DNA of 50,964 nt from Marinitoga litoralis (GTDB taxonomy: Bacteria > Thermotogota > Thermotogae > Petrotogales > Petrotogaceae). Made by a program: the position numbers and the translations under genes. The stretch covers positions 1 through 50,964 of the forward strand of contig NZ_JAFBDI010000016.1 in the NCBI RefSeq assembly GCF_016908145.1, read 5' to 3'. A model generated the notes under the pieces. The model did no database searches. It was not told the origin of the DNA and was given only the letters and a program-made list of their open reading frames with translations. This document shows, one piece after another, positions 36,531 to 44,607 of the stretch. The stretch's first letter is position 1. Every line of letters begins with the position of its first letter.

Positions 36531-38285
36531 TCATCCCCTTAAAAATTTATTCAAAAGATTTAATATTTTTTCTGTATTTTCTCCTTTAACTACATATGCA
36601 TTAGCTCCAGAATCAAGACCTTTTTTAATATCTTCTGGTGATGATTTAGTAGAAAGCATTATAACAGGTATATCTTTATTTTCTTTTTTTATGTGTTTTA
36701 CAACTTCATAACCGTTTATTCCTGGAAGCTCAACATCTACAATAGCTGCATCATACCCTTTTTTCTTAATAGCTTCTTCCCCTGTTTCAGCTTCTATAAC
36801 ATTATATCCATTGTTTTTTATCATCCTAGATATAACGAATCTTGTGAGTACAGAATCATCTAATACTAATACAGTTTTCTTGTTAATATCAATATTTTCT
36901 TCTTTAGATAATGCTTTTTCTGGAGAAATAATTGGAACAGGAAATGAAAAAATATTTTTAGCAAATTCCACAATTTCATTAAAATTATATGGAGAAATAA
37001 ACGCTTCAAAATGGCCTATTATTTCATCTGCAATAATAGCCCTATTATTTTTCGTTATAACTGCAAACTTAATTGTTCCATTTCCATAATCTATTATATC
37101 CAATAGTTTATTTCCATAATTTATTTTCCCATCAATTACTTCAATTTTATTAATAACTTCTTTTATATCATTTGAATCAACAGAGAATATATTATCACTT
37201 CTTTTTATAACTAATACCTTTTTGGAGGTTATTTTTGTTTTAAAGGAAATTATAAACTTTGAACCTTTATCTTTTGTAGTTTCTAATTTTACAAAACCAC
37301 CTTTTGCCTCTGCAAATGCTTTTACAGAATCAAGTCCAACTCCTCTACCTGATGATTGATCTGCACTATCTTTAGTAGAAAACCCCGAATAAAAAATAAC
37401 CTCTAATAGATCAACATTAGAATAACCTAATTTTTCCGCTTTTTCTTTAACTTTTTCTAAATCTATACCTTTACCATCATCAATTACTTCTAAATATATA
37501 AAATCATTTTTAATATAACTTTTTACTTTTATATTACCAACTTCGCTTTTCCCTTTTTCTTTTCTTTCTTTGGGTGATTCTATGCCATGGGCAATAGAAT
37601 TTTTTATTAAATGAACCAAAACATCTTTAAGACTTTCAGCATCATCTTTTTCTATCTTAGTATTTTCAACTTCTATATTTAAATTCACTTTTTTCTTATT
37701 AAAAACTGCCTCTTGAAAAACTAAATTCTCAAAACTTTTTATTATTTTATATATAGATACAAATTTATTTTCTTCAATTAAATTTTGAGTATATAACCTC
37801 AAATTTTTTGCTTCTTTTAAAGCTATTGTATAATTCTTATTTATTAAATTATTTTCTAACTTCAATATTCTTTCATAAAATTTTTCTAATAATTCTACAG
37901 ATATCTTTTCTGATTCTATGCTACCTACAGTGCCTTCTTTTAAACTGATTTCTCCATTTAAAATAGATTCAAAATAATTTACTTCTTCATCAGTTAAATC
38001 ATTCTTCTTATTTATTATTTCTGTAGAAATTTTTATAACTCTAGCTACAAATTCTTCGTCTAAATCTTGATTCAGCTTTTCTTTAAAAGCTGATTCTAAT
38101 TTATGCATAAATTCTCCAATTTTAGGTAATCCAACTAAACCTGCAGAACCTTTTAAAGTATGATAAATTCTATATAAATCCTTAACAATTACTGGATCAT
38201 GTAACTGAAGATATTTTTTCATCAAATCTATTGCTTCATTTAGCTTTTCTTCCATTTCAGCAAAATAAATATCCATAAATTCCAT
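36531..38285 (-). CDS. CheA-type hybrid histidine kinase with C-terminal receiver (WspE-like)
   Basis: A 584-residue kinase. The Hpt domain has the phosphorylated His at residue 42 (YHTLKGSAG). The helical dimer region is about 130-210. The HATPase has HLIKNSIAHGIESPKER (N box), DDGKGID and GRGVGLDSVKAFAE; a CheW-like region spans about 345-450; and a fused REC domain has its acceptor Asp at 517 (AIVDVELPGING). CheA proteins with a terminal REC occur in alternative chemosensory systems such as Wsp. ATG follows GGAGTGA, and the TGA stop lies 4 bases before the CheB ATT start. It should phosphorylate the REC-GGDEF protein. Confidence 0.94.
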   Translation of the reverse strand: MEFMDIYFAEMEEKLNEAIDLMKKYLQLHDPVIVKDLYRIYHTLKGSAGLVGLPKIGEFMHKLESAFKEKLNQDLDEEFVARVIKISTEIINKKNDLTDEEVNYFESILNGEISLKEGTVGSIESEKISVELLEKFYERILKLENNLINKNYTIALKEAKNLRLYTQNLIEENKFVSIYKIIKSFENLVFQEAVFNKKKVNLNIEVENTKIEKDDAESLKDVLVHLIKNSIAHGIESPKERKEKGKSEVGNIKVKSYIKNDFIYLEVIDDGKGIDLEKVKEKAEKLGYSNVDLLEVIFYSGFSTKDSADQSSGRGVGLDSVKAFAEAKGGFVKLETTKDKGSKFIISFKTKITSKKVLVIKRSDNIFSVDSNDIKEVINKIEVIDGKINYGNKLLDIIDYGNGTIKFAVITKNNRAIIADEIIGHFEAFISPYNFNEIVEFAKNIFSFPVPIISPEKALSKEENIDINKKTVLVLDDSVLTRFVISRMIKNNGYNVIEAETGEEAIKKKGYDAAIVDVELPGINGYEVVKHIKKENKDIPVIMLSTKSSPEDIKKGLDSGANAYVVKGENTEKILNLLNKFLRG

Positions 38286-38289
38286 AATA

Positions 38290-39033
38290 TCACTCCAAAA
38301 TAGGTAAAGTTTTATCTTTAAATTTTAATACTTTTTTATCTTCTGAATCAAAAATTTCACCATATTCGAATTCAATCTTCTCGCTTAATAATGCCATTTT
38401 TTTACTTATTACAATCCATTTTGGATTATCAGATGTTTTCTTTACATTATAAATTTTATTTTTATATTCAACAAATCCATCATATTCATCTGATTTAAAG
38501 GGGCAAAATCCACTAGTATCAATAATACTTATAATATTATTTTTTAATATTGATATCTTGTTATCAATTACATATGCATTAGGTTTAATAACATGTTCTT
38601 TTTCCTCTTTCTTTTTAATTGGAGTTTTTACAACAATATTCTCAGGGATTTCATCATATACTTTATCAATATTAAAAATAAAAATCTCCTCATTATTATA
38701 TTCAAAATACCCAGAGAATATTTTTAAATGAGGAAATAATTCTAATGTTTCTTTATTAAATTTTTCAATTTTATCTATTTTTTCATTCTTTATTATATTA
38801 GTAACTCCAAACGCAAAAGATTTATATATTAAAAATATTTTTAATATAAATTCTTTTTTATCAGGCAAAGTGAGAGCTGGATATAAATGGTCTTTAAATT
38901 TAACATATCCCAAAAAATTTCCTTCTATATTCTTTTTTATAAACTCTGAAGATACTCCTATAATTTTATCTTCCAAAGCTATTTTTATAGATTCATTATT
39001 ATTATCGACAAGTTCACAAATATAGTATTTCAT
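38290..39033 (-). CDS. Divergent double CheW-like adaptor
   Basis: A 247-residue soluble protein that appears to hold two weak CheW-type SH3-like units: about 1-125 (YYICELVDNN, GYVKFKDHLYPAL, FGVTNIIKNEKID) and about 150-247 (NAYVIDNKISILKNNIISII, FVEYKNKIYNVKK). They are linked by a Lys/Glu-rich hinge. Wsp systems have two separate CheW proteins; here they may be fused. The assignment rests mainly on position between cheR and cheA and on strand pattern, as residues are poorly conserved. It starts at ATG 39033, after GGGAG, overlapping nothing but the tail of the CheR gene upstream, whose stop lies 5 bases before. Confidence 0.65.
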   Translation of the reverse strand: MKYYICELVDNNNESIKIALEDKIIGVSSEFIKKNIEGNFLGYVKFKDHLYPALTLPDKKEFILKIFLIYKSFAFGVTNIIKNEKIDKIEKFNKETLELFPHLKIFSGYFEYNNEEIFIFNIDKVYDEIPENIVVKTPIKKKEEKEHVIKPNAYVIDNKISILKNNIISIIDTSGFCPFKSDEYDGFVEYKNKIYNVKKTSDNPKWIVISKKMALLSEKIEFEYGEIFDSEDKKVLKFKDKTLPILE

Positions 39034-39037
39034 CCTC

Positions 39038-40126
39038 TCATCTCCCATAATTTTTCATATTCCATAGTTCTTCATCATCTGGATTTAGAAAAATTGCTTT
39101 ATTCAGCGAATCTTTATAATCTAAATTCAATTGAATTTCTAAAAAAGCTTTATATTTCCATATTAAATAATTTAAAGAGTTATCGGCTATTTTTTTGATT
39201 AAATTATATGCAAATACATAATTTTTTTCTGATATTAATTTCTCTATAATTTCTAAGTATTCATCTTCAGATATATTTACTATTGAATCTATTAACTTTT
39301 TCTTTTTATTATTAGGTTCCATAGGTTTCTGTAGATTATTAATATTATTTATATTCTTTATATTATTGTTTTTATTAAAACTTATTAACTTTTTATATCT
39401 ATTATTATATGTTTTGGTAGTATTTTTCCATAATACAACATTGTTATCTATTTCAAATTCAAACAATTCTGTAAGATATGGATAAAATTCCCCATGACCT
39501 AAAATCAGTAAACCGTTGTTATTAAGTATATTTTTTATGTTATTTAAAATATTATGTATTTGTGCTTCTGTAAAGTATATTAGAACTCTTCTTAAAAAGA
39601 CTATATCGTATTTTCCACCTTTTCTTATAGTGCTTGTAATGTTTTCTGTTTTAAACTCAATATTTTTTTTATATTTTTCTTTTACAAAATAATAATCGCC
39701 TTTTTTATCAAAATATTTATTAATCTGAGATTCATTTAACTTTCTAACACTCCAATACTTATACTTTCCCTCTTTTGCTTGAATAATTCTTTCATAAGAA
39801 GCATCTACTCCTAAAATTTCATAATCTTTATTCAGATCATTTAAAATAAAAGATAAGCTATAAACTTCCTCACCTCTAGAACAACCTAAACTTAAAATTT
39901 TATAATTTTTATCTTCCAAAAAATATCTCTTCAGAATATTCCATAAATTGCCATCTCTAAAAAAGAATGACTCTCCAATAGTATAATTTTCTAAAATTAT
40001 CCTTTCAATTTGTTCTTCATTTAAGCCATTAAAAAACTCTAATGTGCTTTTTATATGCTCTAATCTTTTTTTGTCTTCTTTTAATCCATATTTTTTTAAT
40101 ATATTTCTAATGATATTTTCTACCAT
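39038..40126 (-). CDS. CheR-type methyltransferase with C-terminal TPR-like extension (WspC-like)
   Basis: A 362-residue S-adenosylmethionine-dependent receptor glutamate methyltransferase. The N-domain contains ESFFFRD (52-58). The SAM site is ILSLGCSRGEEVYSL with VDAS following, and RRVLIYF matches the RNVLIYF motif. After about residue 240 there is an Asn/Lys-rich linker, then helices (YLEIIEKLISEKNYVFAYNLIKKI; YLIWKYKAFLEI with FLNPDDEELW) that read as TPR repeats, as in WspC. I start at ATG 40126 after GGGTGAT. It is the first gene of the operon; a TATAAT on the minus strand near 40166 may be its -10 box. Confidence 0.92.
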   Translation of the reverse strand: MVENIIRNILKKYGLKEDKKRLEHIKSTLEFFNGLNEEQIERIILENYTIGESFFFRDGNLWNILKRYFLEDKNYKILSLGCSRGEEVYSLSFILNDLNKDYEILGVDASYERIIQAKEGKYKYWSVRKLNESQINKYFDKKGDYYFVKEKYKKNIEFKTENITSTIRKGGKYDIVFLRRVLIYFTEAQIHNILNNIKNILNNNGLLILGHGEFYPYLTELFEFEIDNNVVLWKNTTKTYNNRYKKLISFNKNNNIKNINNINNLQKPMEPNNKKKKLIDSIVNISEDEYLEIIEKLISEKNYVFAYNLIKKIADNSLNYLIWKYKAFLEIQLNLDYKDSLNKAIFLNPDDEELWNMKNYGR

Positions 40127-40259
40127 TTTATCACCCATATTCTTTTTATATTAAATATTATATCATAAAAAAACAATTATTAATATATATTGTCGGAAAT
40201 ATTAAATTTTATATCAAGTATTTATAAAATCAGACGATATATAAATGGGAAATATTAGC

Positions 40260-40288
40260 TTGAAAATATGAGTAGTATATGCTATAAT
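40260..40288 (+). promoter_or_regulatory. Promoter of the HD-GYP gene
   Basis: TTGAAA (40260-40265) and TATAAT (40283-40288) are 17 bases apart. The leader of about 60 bases includes the inverted repeat ATATCA-AG-TGATAT (40303-40316), and ATATCAAGT also occurs upstream at 40211-40219, so a shared regulator is possible. Confidence 0.65.
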
Positions 40289-40354
40289 TTATAAAGATTT
40301 ATATATCAAGTGATATGTTAATAATGAATAAATATTATTGAACGAGGTAGATAT

Positions 40355-42013
40355 ATGAGATATACCAATATAATGAAAAAACATATCAAAAATTCAATAA
40401 TACAAAATATTATTTTTTTATCGATAATAACCATAATTTGGTTATTATCATTTTTCTATATTAGTTCAACTCTAACATCTATATCTAAAGTTAATTTAAA
40501 TAAATTCAATGAATTAATGGACCATTATTATTATCATTTAAAATATATAAGCATTATTGATGACGAAAATCTACTAAAAGATATAAAAATATCCGAATTT
40601 TTTGTTATAGACAATTATGGAAATATCAGAAAAAAGTTACCTTATAACGCTTTTGATGAAAAAAATATTAACTACAATGTACTAAATGACATTAAATATA
40701 GCAATAATAACATTTTTATTGTAAAAAATGTCTTTTTCAAAAACAATCTCTATATTGCTTCTAAAATTAATAACCTAATAACTCTTGGAAAAATTGATAA
40801 TTTAAAAATAACGGAAAGCAAAGACAGTTTTATTCTCATTAAAATTAATAATGAAATACTAGATTTTAATTTAAAAATTACTAACATTAAAAAAATAAAT
40901 TTAATTAACGGTAGAATATATATCAGCAAATCTCAAACTTGGAATAACTTAGAAATTATTACTTTATACAATATTACAAATCATATAATAATAAATTTAA
41001 TCCTGTCTATAATGTTATTAATATTAGTATTTTGGAACTTTTTATCAAATAATAAAAATATTAGTTTAATTAATAGATTTGAATTGGAATTTGAAAAAAT
41101 ATTTAATAGCATGGATATTTTATTAAAAGAATTAAAAATACTTGATAGTCAAAGCTTTATAAACTTATCACCAAAAGACTTTGAGGAAGCATTAAATTCT
41201 ATAAAAGATGATGAATTCTATTTTGAAGAATTAAAAGAATTAAAAGAAGTTGAAATATATACGATTAAAGAAATTTTAGAGCTTTTTGAAGAAATAAGCG
41301 CCTCTAACGAACAGATGGAAGCAACCAACGAAGAATTAGAAGCTTTATATAATGAATTAGAAAAAGCTTATAATGATTTAGAAGATTCATATAGAAAATT
41401 CTCTTCTCACCTTTCATCGATTGCAGAAAAATATGATGAAGTAACAGGAACTCATATTGAAAGAGTATCTGCATATTCAAAACTTATAGCTGAAAAAATG
41501 AATTTTGACTCAAAATTCATTAAAAACATAGAAATATATTCTTCACTTCATGATATTGGAAAATTACTTGTTAGTCACGAAATTCTAAATAAACCTGGTG
41601 GATTAACTAAAACAGAATATGAAGAAATGAAAAAACACACCATATATGCGGAAAAAATATTTGGAGATGATGTACGATTTAAAATTGCAAAAAACATTGC
41701 TATGTATCATCACGAAAGATATGATGGAAGCGGATATCCTTTTGGACTAAAAGGAGAAGAAATACCTATAGAAGCAAGAATTGTCGCATTAGCTGATATT
41801 TATGACGCATTAAGAAGTGATAGACCGTATAAAACTGGATATTCTCATGAAGAAACATATAATATTATTGTAAATGGTGATTACAAAACTAAACCTTCTA
41901 TTTTTGATCCAAAAATTTTAGAAGTTTTTAAAATATATCATTTAGAGTTTGATAAAATATATACAAAATTCAAAGAAAAAGAATTAAACATTTCGCAAAT
42001 AAAAGTTAATTAA
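40355..42013 (+). CDS. Membrane-bound HD-GYP c-di-GMP phosphodiesterase
   Basis: A 552-residue sensor phosphodiesterase. TM 1 lies near 17-38, an extracytoplasmic domain of about 165 residues follows, then TM 2 near 208-228, a coiled coil (EEISASNEQMEATNEELEALYNELEKAYNDLE region, about 310-345) and an HD-GYP domain. Motifs: HDIGK at 399-403, YHHERYDGSGYP with GYP at 460-462, LADIYDALRSDRPYK. It should hydrolyse c-di-GMP. ATG follows CGAGGTAG. It is divergent from the operon that makes c-di-GMP, with a 228-base shared control region. Confidence 0.94.
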   Translation: MRYTNIMKKHIKNSIIQNIIFLSIITIIWLLSFFYISSTLTSISKVNLNKFNELMDHYYYHLKYISIIDDENLLKDIKISEFFVIDNYGNIRKKLPYNAFDEKNINYNVLNDIKYSNNNIFIVKNVFFKNNLYIASKINNLITLGKIDNLKITESKDSFILIKINNEILDFNLKITNIKKINLINGRIYISKSQTWNNLEIITLYNITNHIIINLILSIMLLILVFWNFLSNNKNISLINRFELEFEKIFNSMDILLKELKILDSQSFINLSPKDFEEALNSIKDDEFYFEELKELKEVEIYTIKEILELFEEISASNEQMEATNEELEALYNELEKAYNDLEDSYRKFSSHLSSIAEKYDEVTGTHIERVSAYSKLIAEKMNFDSKFIKNIEIYSSLHDIGKLLVSHEILNKPGGLTKTEYEEMKKHTIYAEKIFGDDVRFKIAKNIAMYHHERYDGSGYPFGLKGEEIPIEARIVALADIYDALRSDRPYKTGYSHEETYNIIVNGDYKTKPSIFDPKILEVFKIYHLEFDKIYTKFKEKELNISQIKVN

Positions 42014-42052
42014 AACATTGTATATAATCATTATAAAAATTTAATATTTTTA

Positions 42053-42172
42053 CTCTTCCTATATAATCCTGGGAATAGGGCCTGGGAGTCTCTACCAAAC
42101 AGCCGTAAACTGTTTGACTATAGGAAGAGAGTGTGGATTATTTTTCACCCTCTCTTCCTGAGAGGTTTTTTT
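42053..42172 (+). promoter_or_regulatory. Guanine-type purine riboswitch with transcription terminator
   Basis: The aptamer reads clearly: P1 (CTCTTCCTATA with TATAGGAAGAG), J1/2 ATATAATC, P2 CCTGGG/CCTGGG with loop AATAGGG, J2/3 AGTCTCTACC, P3 AAACAG/CTGTTT with loop CCGTAAA, and J3/1 GACTATA. The specificity base is C (42118, C74 of xpt), meaning guanine or hypoxanthine rather than adenine. The 3' P1 strand AGGAAGAGAG (42122-42131) can instead pair over 10 bp with CTCTCTTCCT (42150-42159), an antiterminator. Ligand binding frees that strand to form the terminator, an OFF switch for the permease gene downstream. Confidence 0.95.
42149..42172 (+). terminator. Riboswitch-controlled terminator
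   Basis: CCTCTC and GAGAGG pair around TTCCT and are followed by T7. The left arm overlaps the antiterminator strand, so the two folds exclude each other. Confidence 0.9.
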
Positions 42173-42334
42173 ATTTTTATATGGTAAATTTTTATTGAAT
42201 ATTACCTCTTATATTAATAACCGAAATGTTAAAGTTAACATTTGATTAATTTGTAATTAATTAAAATTTAATTATATTTTTATACAATTATGTTAAGGCT
42301 TCTTTATATTTATATAACTAGGAGGTGTCATAGG
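42173..42334 (+). other. Leader between riboswitch terminator and permease
   Basis: About 160 AT-rich bases with no gene. GTTAA-type short repeats occur near 42230-42245. Only the ribosome site (GGAGGTG, 42321-42327) is functional to the eye. Confidence 0.5.
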
Positions 42335-43678
42335 GTGGATAAGTTTTTTAAATTAAAAGAAAACGGAACTACAGTAACAACAGAGATTTTAGCAGGTTTA
42401 ACTATCTTCTTGAGTATGGCTTATATCTTGTTTGTTAACCCTAATATTTTAGTAACTGCTATGGCTCCAGGTGCTGAAGTAGGTTCTGCAGTTTACAACC
42501 AATACTTTGGTGCTTTAATGGTTGCAACTATTTTCGGTGCAGCTGCTGCAACATTAGTTATGGGGTTATATGCTAATTATCCATTTGCTTTAGCCCCCGG
42601 TATGGGATTAAATGCTTATTTTACATATACAGTAGTTTTAAAAATGGGCATCCCTTGGCAAGTTGCTTTAGGAGCAATTTTTGTAGAAGGTTTGGTTTTT
42701 GTACTTTTAACTTTATCTGGTGCAAGAACATTTGTTGTAAAAATTATTCCTCAAAATATTAAATTTGCAACAAGTGCTGGTATAGGTTTGTTTATAGCAT
42801 TTATCGGTTTGAAAAGTGCAAATATTATTGTTGCTAACCCTGCAACTTTTGTAGGTTTAGGTGATTTAACAAAACCAGATGCTTTATTAGCTATAATCGG
42901 TTTAATTCTTACTGGTGTTTTATTCACTTTAAGAGTCCCTGGTTCTATATTATTGGGTATTATTTTAACAACAATTGTTGGTGCATTTCCTGTGTTTGGA
43001 GTTACTCATTATCAAGGAATTGTTGGTAAAATACCTAATATCGCTCCTACATTCATGAAATTACAATTATCATGGGGAGATTTATTAAGTGGTTCTTTCT
43101 GGGTAGTTGTTTTAACATTTTTCTTTGTTGATTTCTTTGATACATTAGGAACATTAACTGGATTAGCTCAAAGTGCTGGTTTTATCAAAAAAGGTGAAAG
43201 TGACTTCCCAAGATCAAATAGAGCATATATGGCTGATGCTATTGGTACTTCAGTCGGTGCATTATTTGGAACTTCAACAGTTACTACATATATTGAAAGT
43301 GAAACAGGTATAGCTCAAGGCGGTAAAACAGGTTTAACAGCTGTTACTGTTGCTGTTTTAATGTTATTAATGTTGTTCTTCTCACCATTAGGATTAACAA
43401 TTCCTGCTGCTGCTACAGCACCAGCATTAATATTTGTTGGATCATTAATGCTTAAAAATTTAGTTCATATCACATGGGAAGATACAACTGAAGCATTACC
43501 TGCATTCATTACTATAATAATGATGCCTTTAACTTATTCAATTGCAAATGGTATTGCTTTAGGTTTAGTTGCATACCCATTAATAAAAGTATTTTCTGGT
43601 AAAGGAAAAGATGTTCATTGGTTTAATTGGATATTAGCTTTGGCATTTGTGTATTATTTGATATTTTTACAACACTAA
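42335..43678 (+). CDS. Purine (guanine/hypoxanthine) permease, NCS2 AzgA/PbuG type
   Basis: A 447-residue inner-membrane protein with about 12-14 hydrophobic segments. AzgA/PbuG signatures: FKLKENGTTVTTEILAGLTIFLSMAYI at the N-terminus, APGMGLNAYF, FVDFFDTLGTLTGLAQSAG, GTSTVTTYIESETGIAQGGKTGLTA. It starts at GTG 42335 behind AGGAGGTG, giving VDKFFKLKENG; the frame is open upstream without a site. The guanine-type riboswitch ahead supports guanine/hypoxanthine uptake as the role and predicts shut-off when purines are plentiful. It is a single-gene unit. Codon use is regular, as for a well-expressed gene. Confidence 0.95.
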   Translation: MDKFFKLKENGTTVTTEILAGLTIFLSMAYILFVNPNILVTAMAPGAEVGSAVYNQYFGALMVATIFGAAAATLVMGLYANYPFALAPGMGLNAYFTYTVVLKMGIPWQVALGAIFVEGLVFVLLTLSGARTFVVKIIPQNIKFATSAGIGLFIAFIGLKSANIIVANPATFVGLGDLTKPDALLAIIGLILTGVLFTLRVPGSILLGIILTTIVGAFPVFGVTHYQGIVGKIPNIAPTFMKLQLSWGDLLSGSFWVVVLTFFFVDFFDTLGTLTGLAQSAGFIKKGESDFPRSNRAYMADAIGTSVGALFGTSTVTTYIESETGIAQGGKTGLTAVTVAVLMLLMLFFSPLGLTIPAAATAPALIFVGSLMLKNLVHITWEDTTEALPAFITIIMMPLTYSIANGIALGLVAYPLIKVFSGKGKDVHWFNWILALAFVYYLIFLQH

Positions 43679-43684
43679 TAATTT

Positions 43685-43708
43685 TGCCCTCATTCGAGGG
43701 CATTTTTT
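43685..43708. terminator. Terminator between the permease and the zinc-ribbon gene
   Basis: TGCCCTC and GAGGGCA form a 7-bp GC-rich stem around ATTC, followed by T6. An A/T-rich left tail allows some function for the converging gene that ends at 43707. Confidence 0.85.
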
Positions 43709-44453
43709 ATTTATGTTTTAATATCTCTAAAAATAAATAAAACAATTTATCATTACCATGATAATTAATAAAATGTGTTTGTACAAGCGTGAATAATAGA
43801 GTATCAACATTTGTTATTTTTCCTTTAGAAACTTTTTCTGAAATATTTTTTAATAACATTCTTAATTCAACCCTAACATCTTTTAAATTCAATTTTACTG
43901 AGTTTTTTTCTAATGATTTAATAATTTTTTCTGAAAAAACTATATATAAATCATAAATATCATAATTTTTGAAAATATAAAGCCTTCCAATTTTTTCATT
44001 TTTCAAAGTTGATAATTCTTCTAAATTAATGTTTTCTACATAATTTAAATCTATTCCGTTTTCATTTATTTCTATACCCACAGAAAACAACGATTTAACT
44101 TCATCAATATTAAAAAGTTTTTTTAATAATCTTTTTAATATTAAAGTTTTAATTTTTAAAACTGTATTATATGAAACTTCTAAATCTTCAGATATTCTTT
44201 TTATTAAACTCCCTTTTGAAAGTTCGTGTATAATTTTTACAAATTTTAATGGTTTAATTCTAATATCTTTAAAAATTGTACCATTATATTTAGACCATTC
44301 TCTTCTGCAACTCTTGCACTTAAAATGATTTCTTCTAATTGAATAAATTTCTGTACTTTCACAATAAGGGCAAACTTCATTAATTTTTAATACACCAATA
44401 TCAAATAAAAATTTTTCTGCTTCTAAATCATTTTTTAATTCTTCAATGTTCAT
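43707..44453 (-). CDS. Zinc-ribbon/HTH protein, probably a domesticated IS1595/ISXO2-type transposase
   Basis: A 248-residue protein. A zinc ribbon (C28, C31, C46, C49: CPYCES and CKSCRREWS) and a helix-turn-helix (SLIKRISEDLEVSYNTVLKIK) match the N-terminus of IS1595/ISXO2 transposases, including GTIFKDIRIKPLKF. The rest aligns by eye with the DDE part, but the first acidic site reads GIEINENG instead of EIDE, much of the core is missing, and the end (THFINYHGNDKLFYLFLEI) keeps only the tail. No terminal repeats flank it. I start at ATG 44453, after GAGAGGTGA. It is divergent from the RND operon and may be its regulator. Confidence 0.7.
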   Translation of the reverse strand: MNIEELKNDLEAEKFLFDIGVLKINEVCPYCESTEIYSIRRNHFKCKSCRREWSKYNGTIFKDIRIKPLKFVKIIHELSKGSLIKRISEDLEVSYNTVLKIKTLILKRLLKKLFNIDEVKSLFSVGIEINENGIDLNYVENINLEELSTLKNEKIGRLYIFKNYDIYDLYIVFSEKIIKSLEKNSVKLNLKDVRVELRMLLKNISEKVSKGKITNVDTLLFTLVQTHFINYHGNDKLFYLFLEILKHK

Positions 44454-44504
44454 ACAATCACCTCTCATAATATATTTTATCATATTAATCAAGACTTAAT
44501 TATC

Positions 44505-44596
44505 TGCCACCAAAATTTTCTTTATTTTTAAACATTAATGAAACAATTAAAGAGTAAAGTATATTTCGAAATCAGTATTCAATATTTGCCACCAAA
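44505..44596. repeat. 10-bp direct repeat bracketing the divergent promoter region
   Basis: TGCCACCAAA occurs at 44505-44514 and 44587-44596, 82 bases apart. These are GC-bearing islands in AT-rich DNA. The first lies 52 bases before the zinc-ribbon gene, the second abuts the ribosome site (GGAGGG) of the RND gene. They are candidate binding sites for the divergent regulator. Confidence 0.5.
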
Positions 44597-44607
44597 GGAG
44601 GGAAAGT

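Noticed and set aside
40289-40354. c-di-GMP riboswitch ahead of the HD-GYP gene
   Set aside because: None of the conserved c-di-GMP-I or -II aptamer segments can be read; only a short inverted repeat is present.
42053-42172. Adenine riboswitch
   Set aside because: The J3/1 specificity position is C, not U, and the downstream gene is an AzgA/PbuG-type permease.
43707-44453. Active IS1595-type insertion sequence
   Set aside because: No terminal repeats flank the gene, the DDE residues are not recognisable, and the frame is preserved next to a conserved operon.
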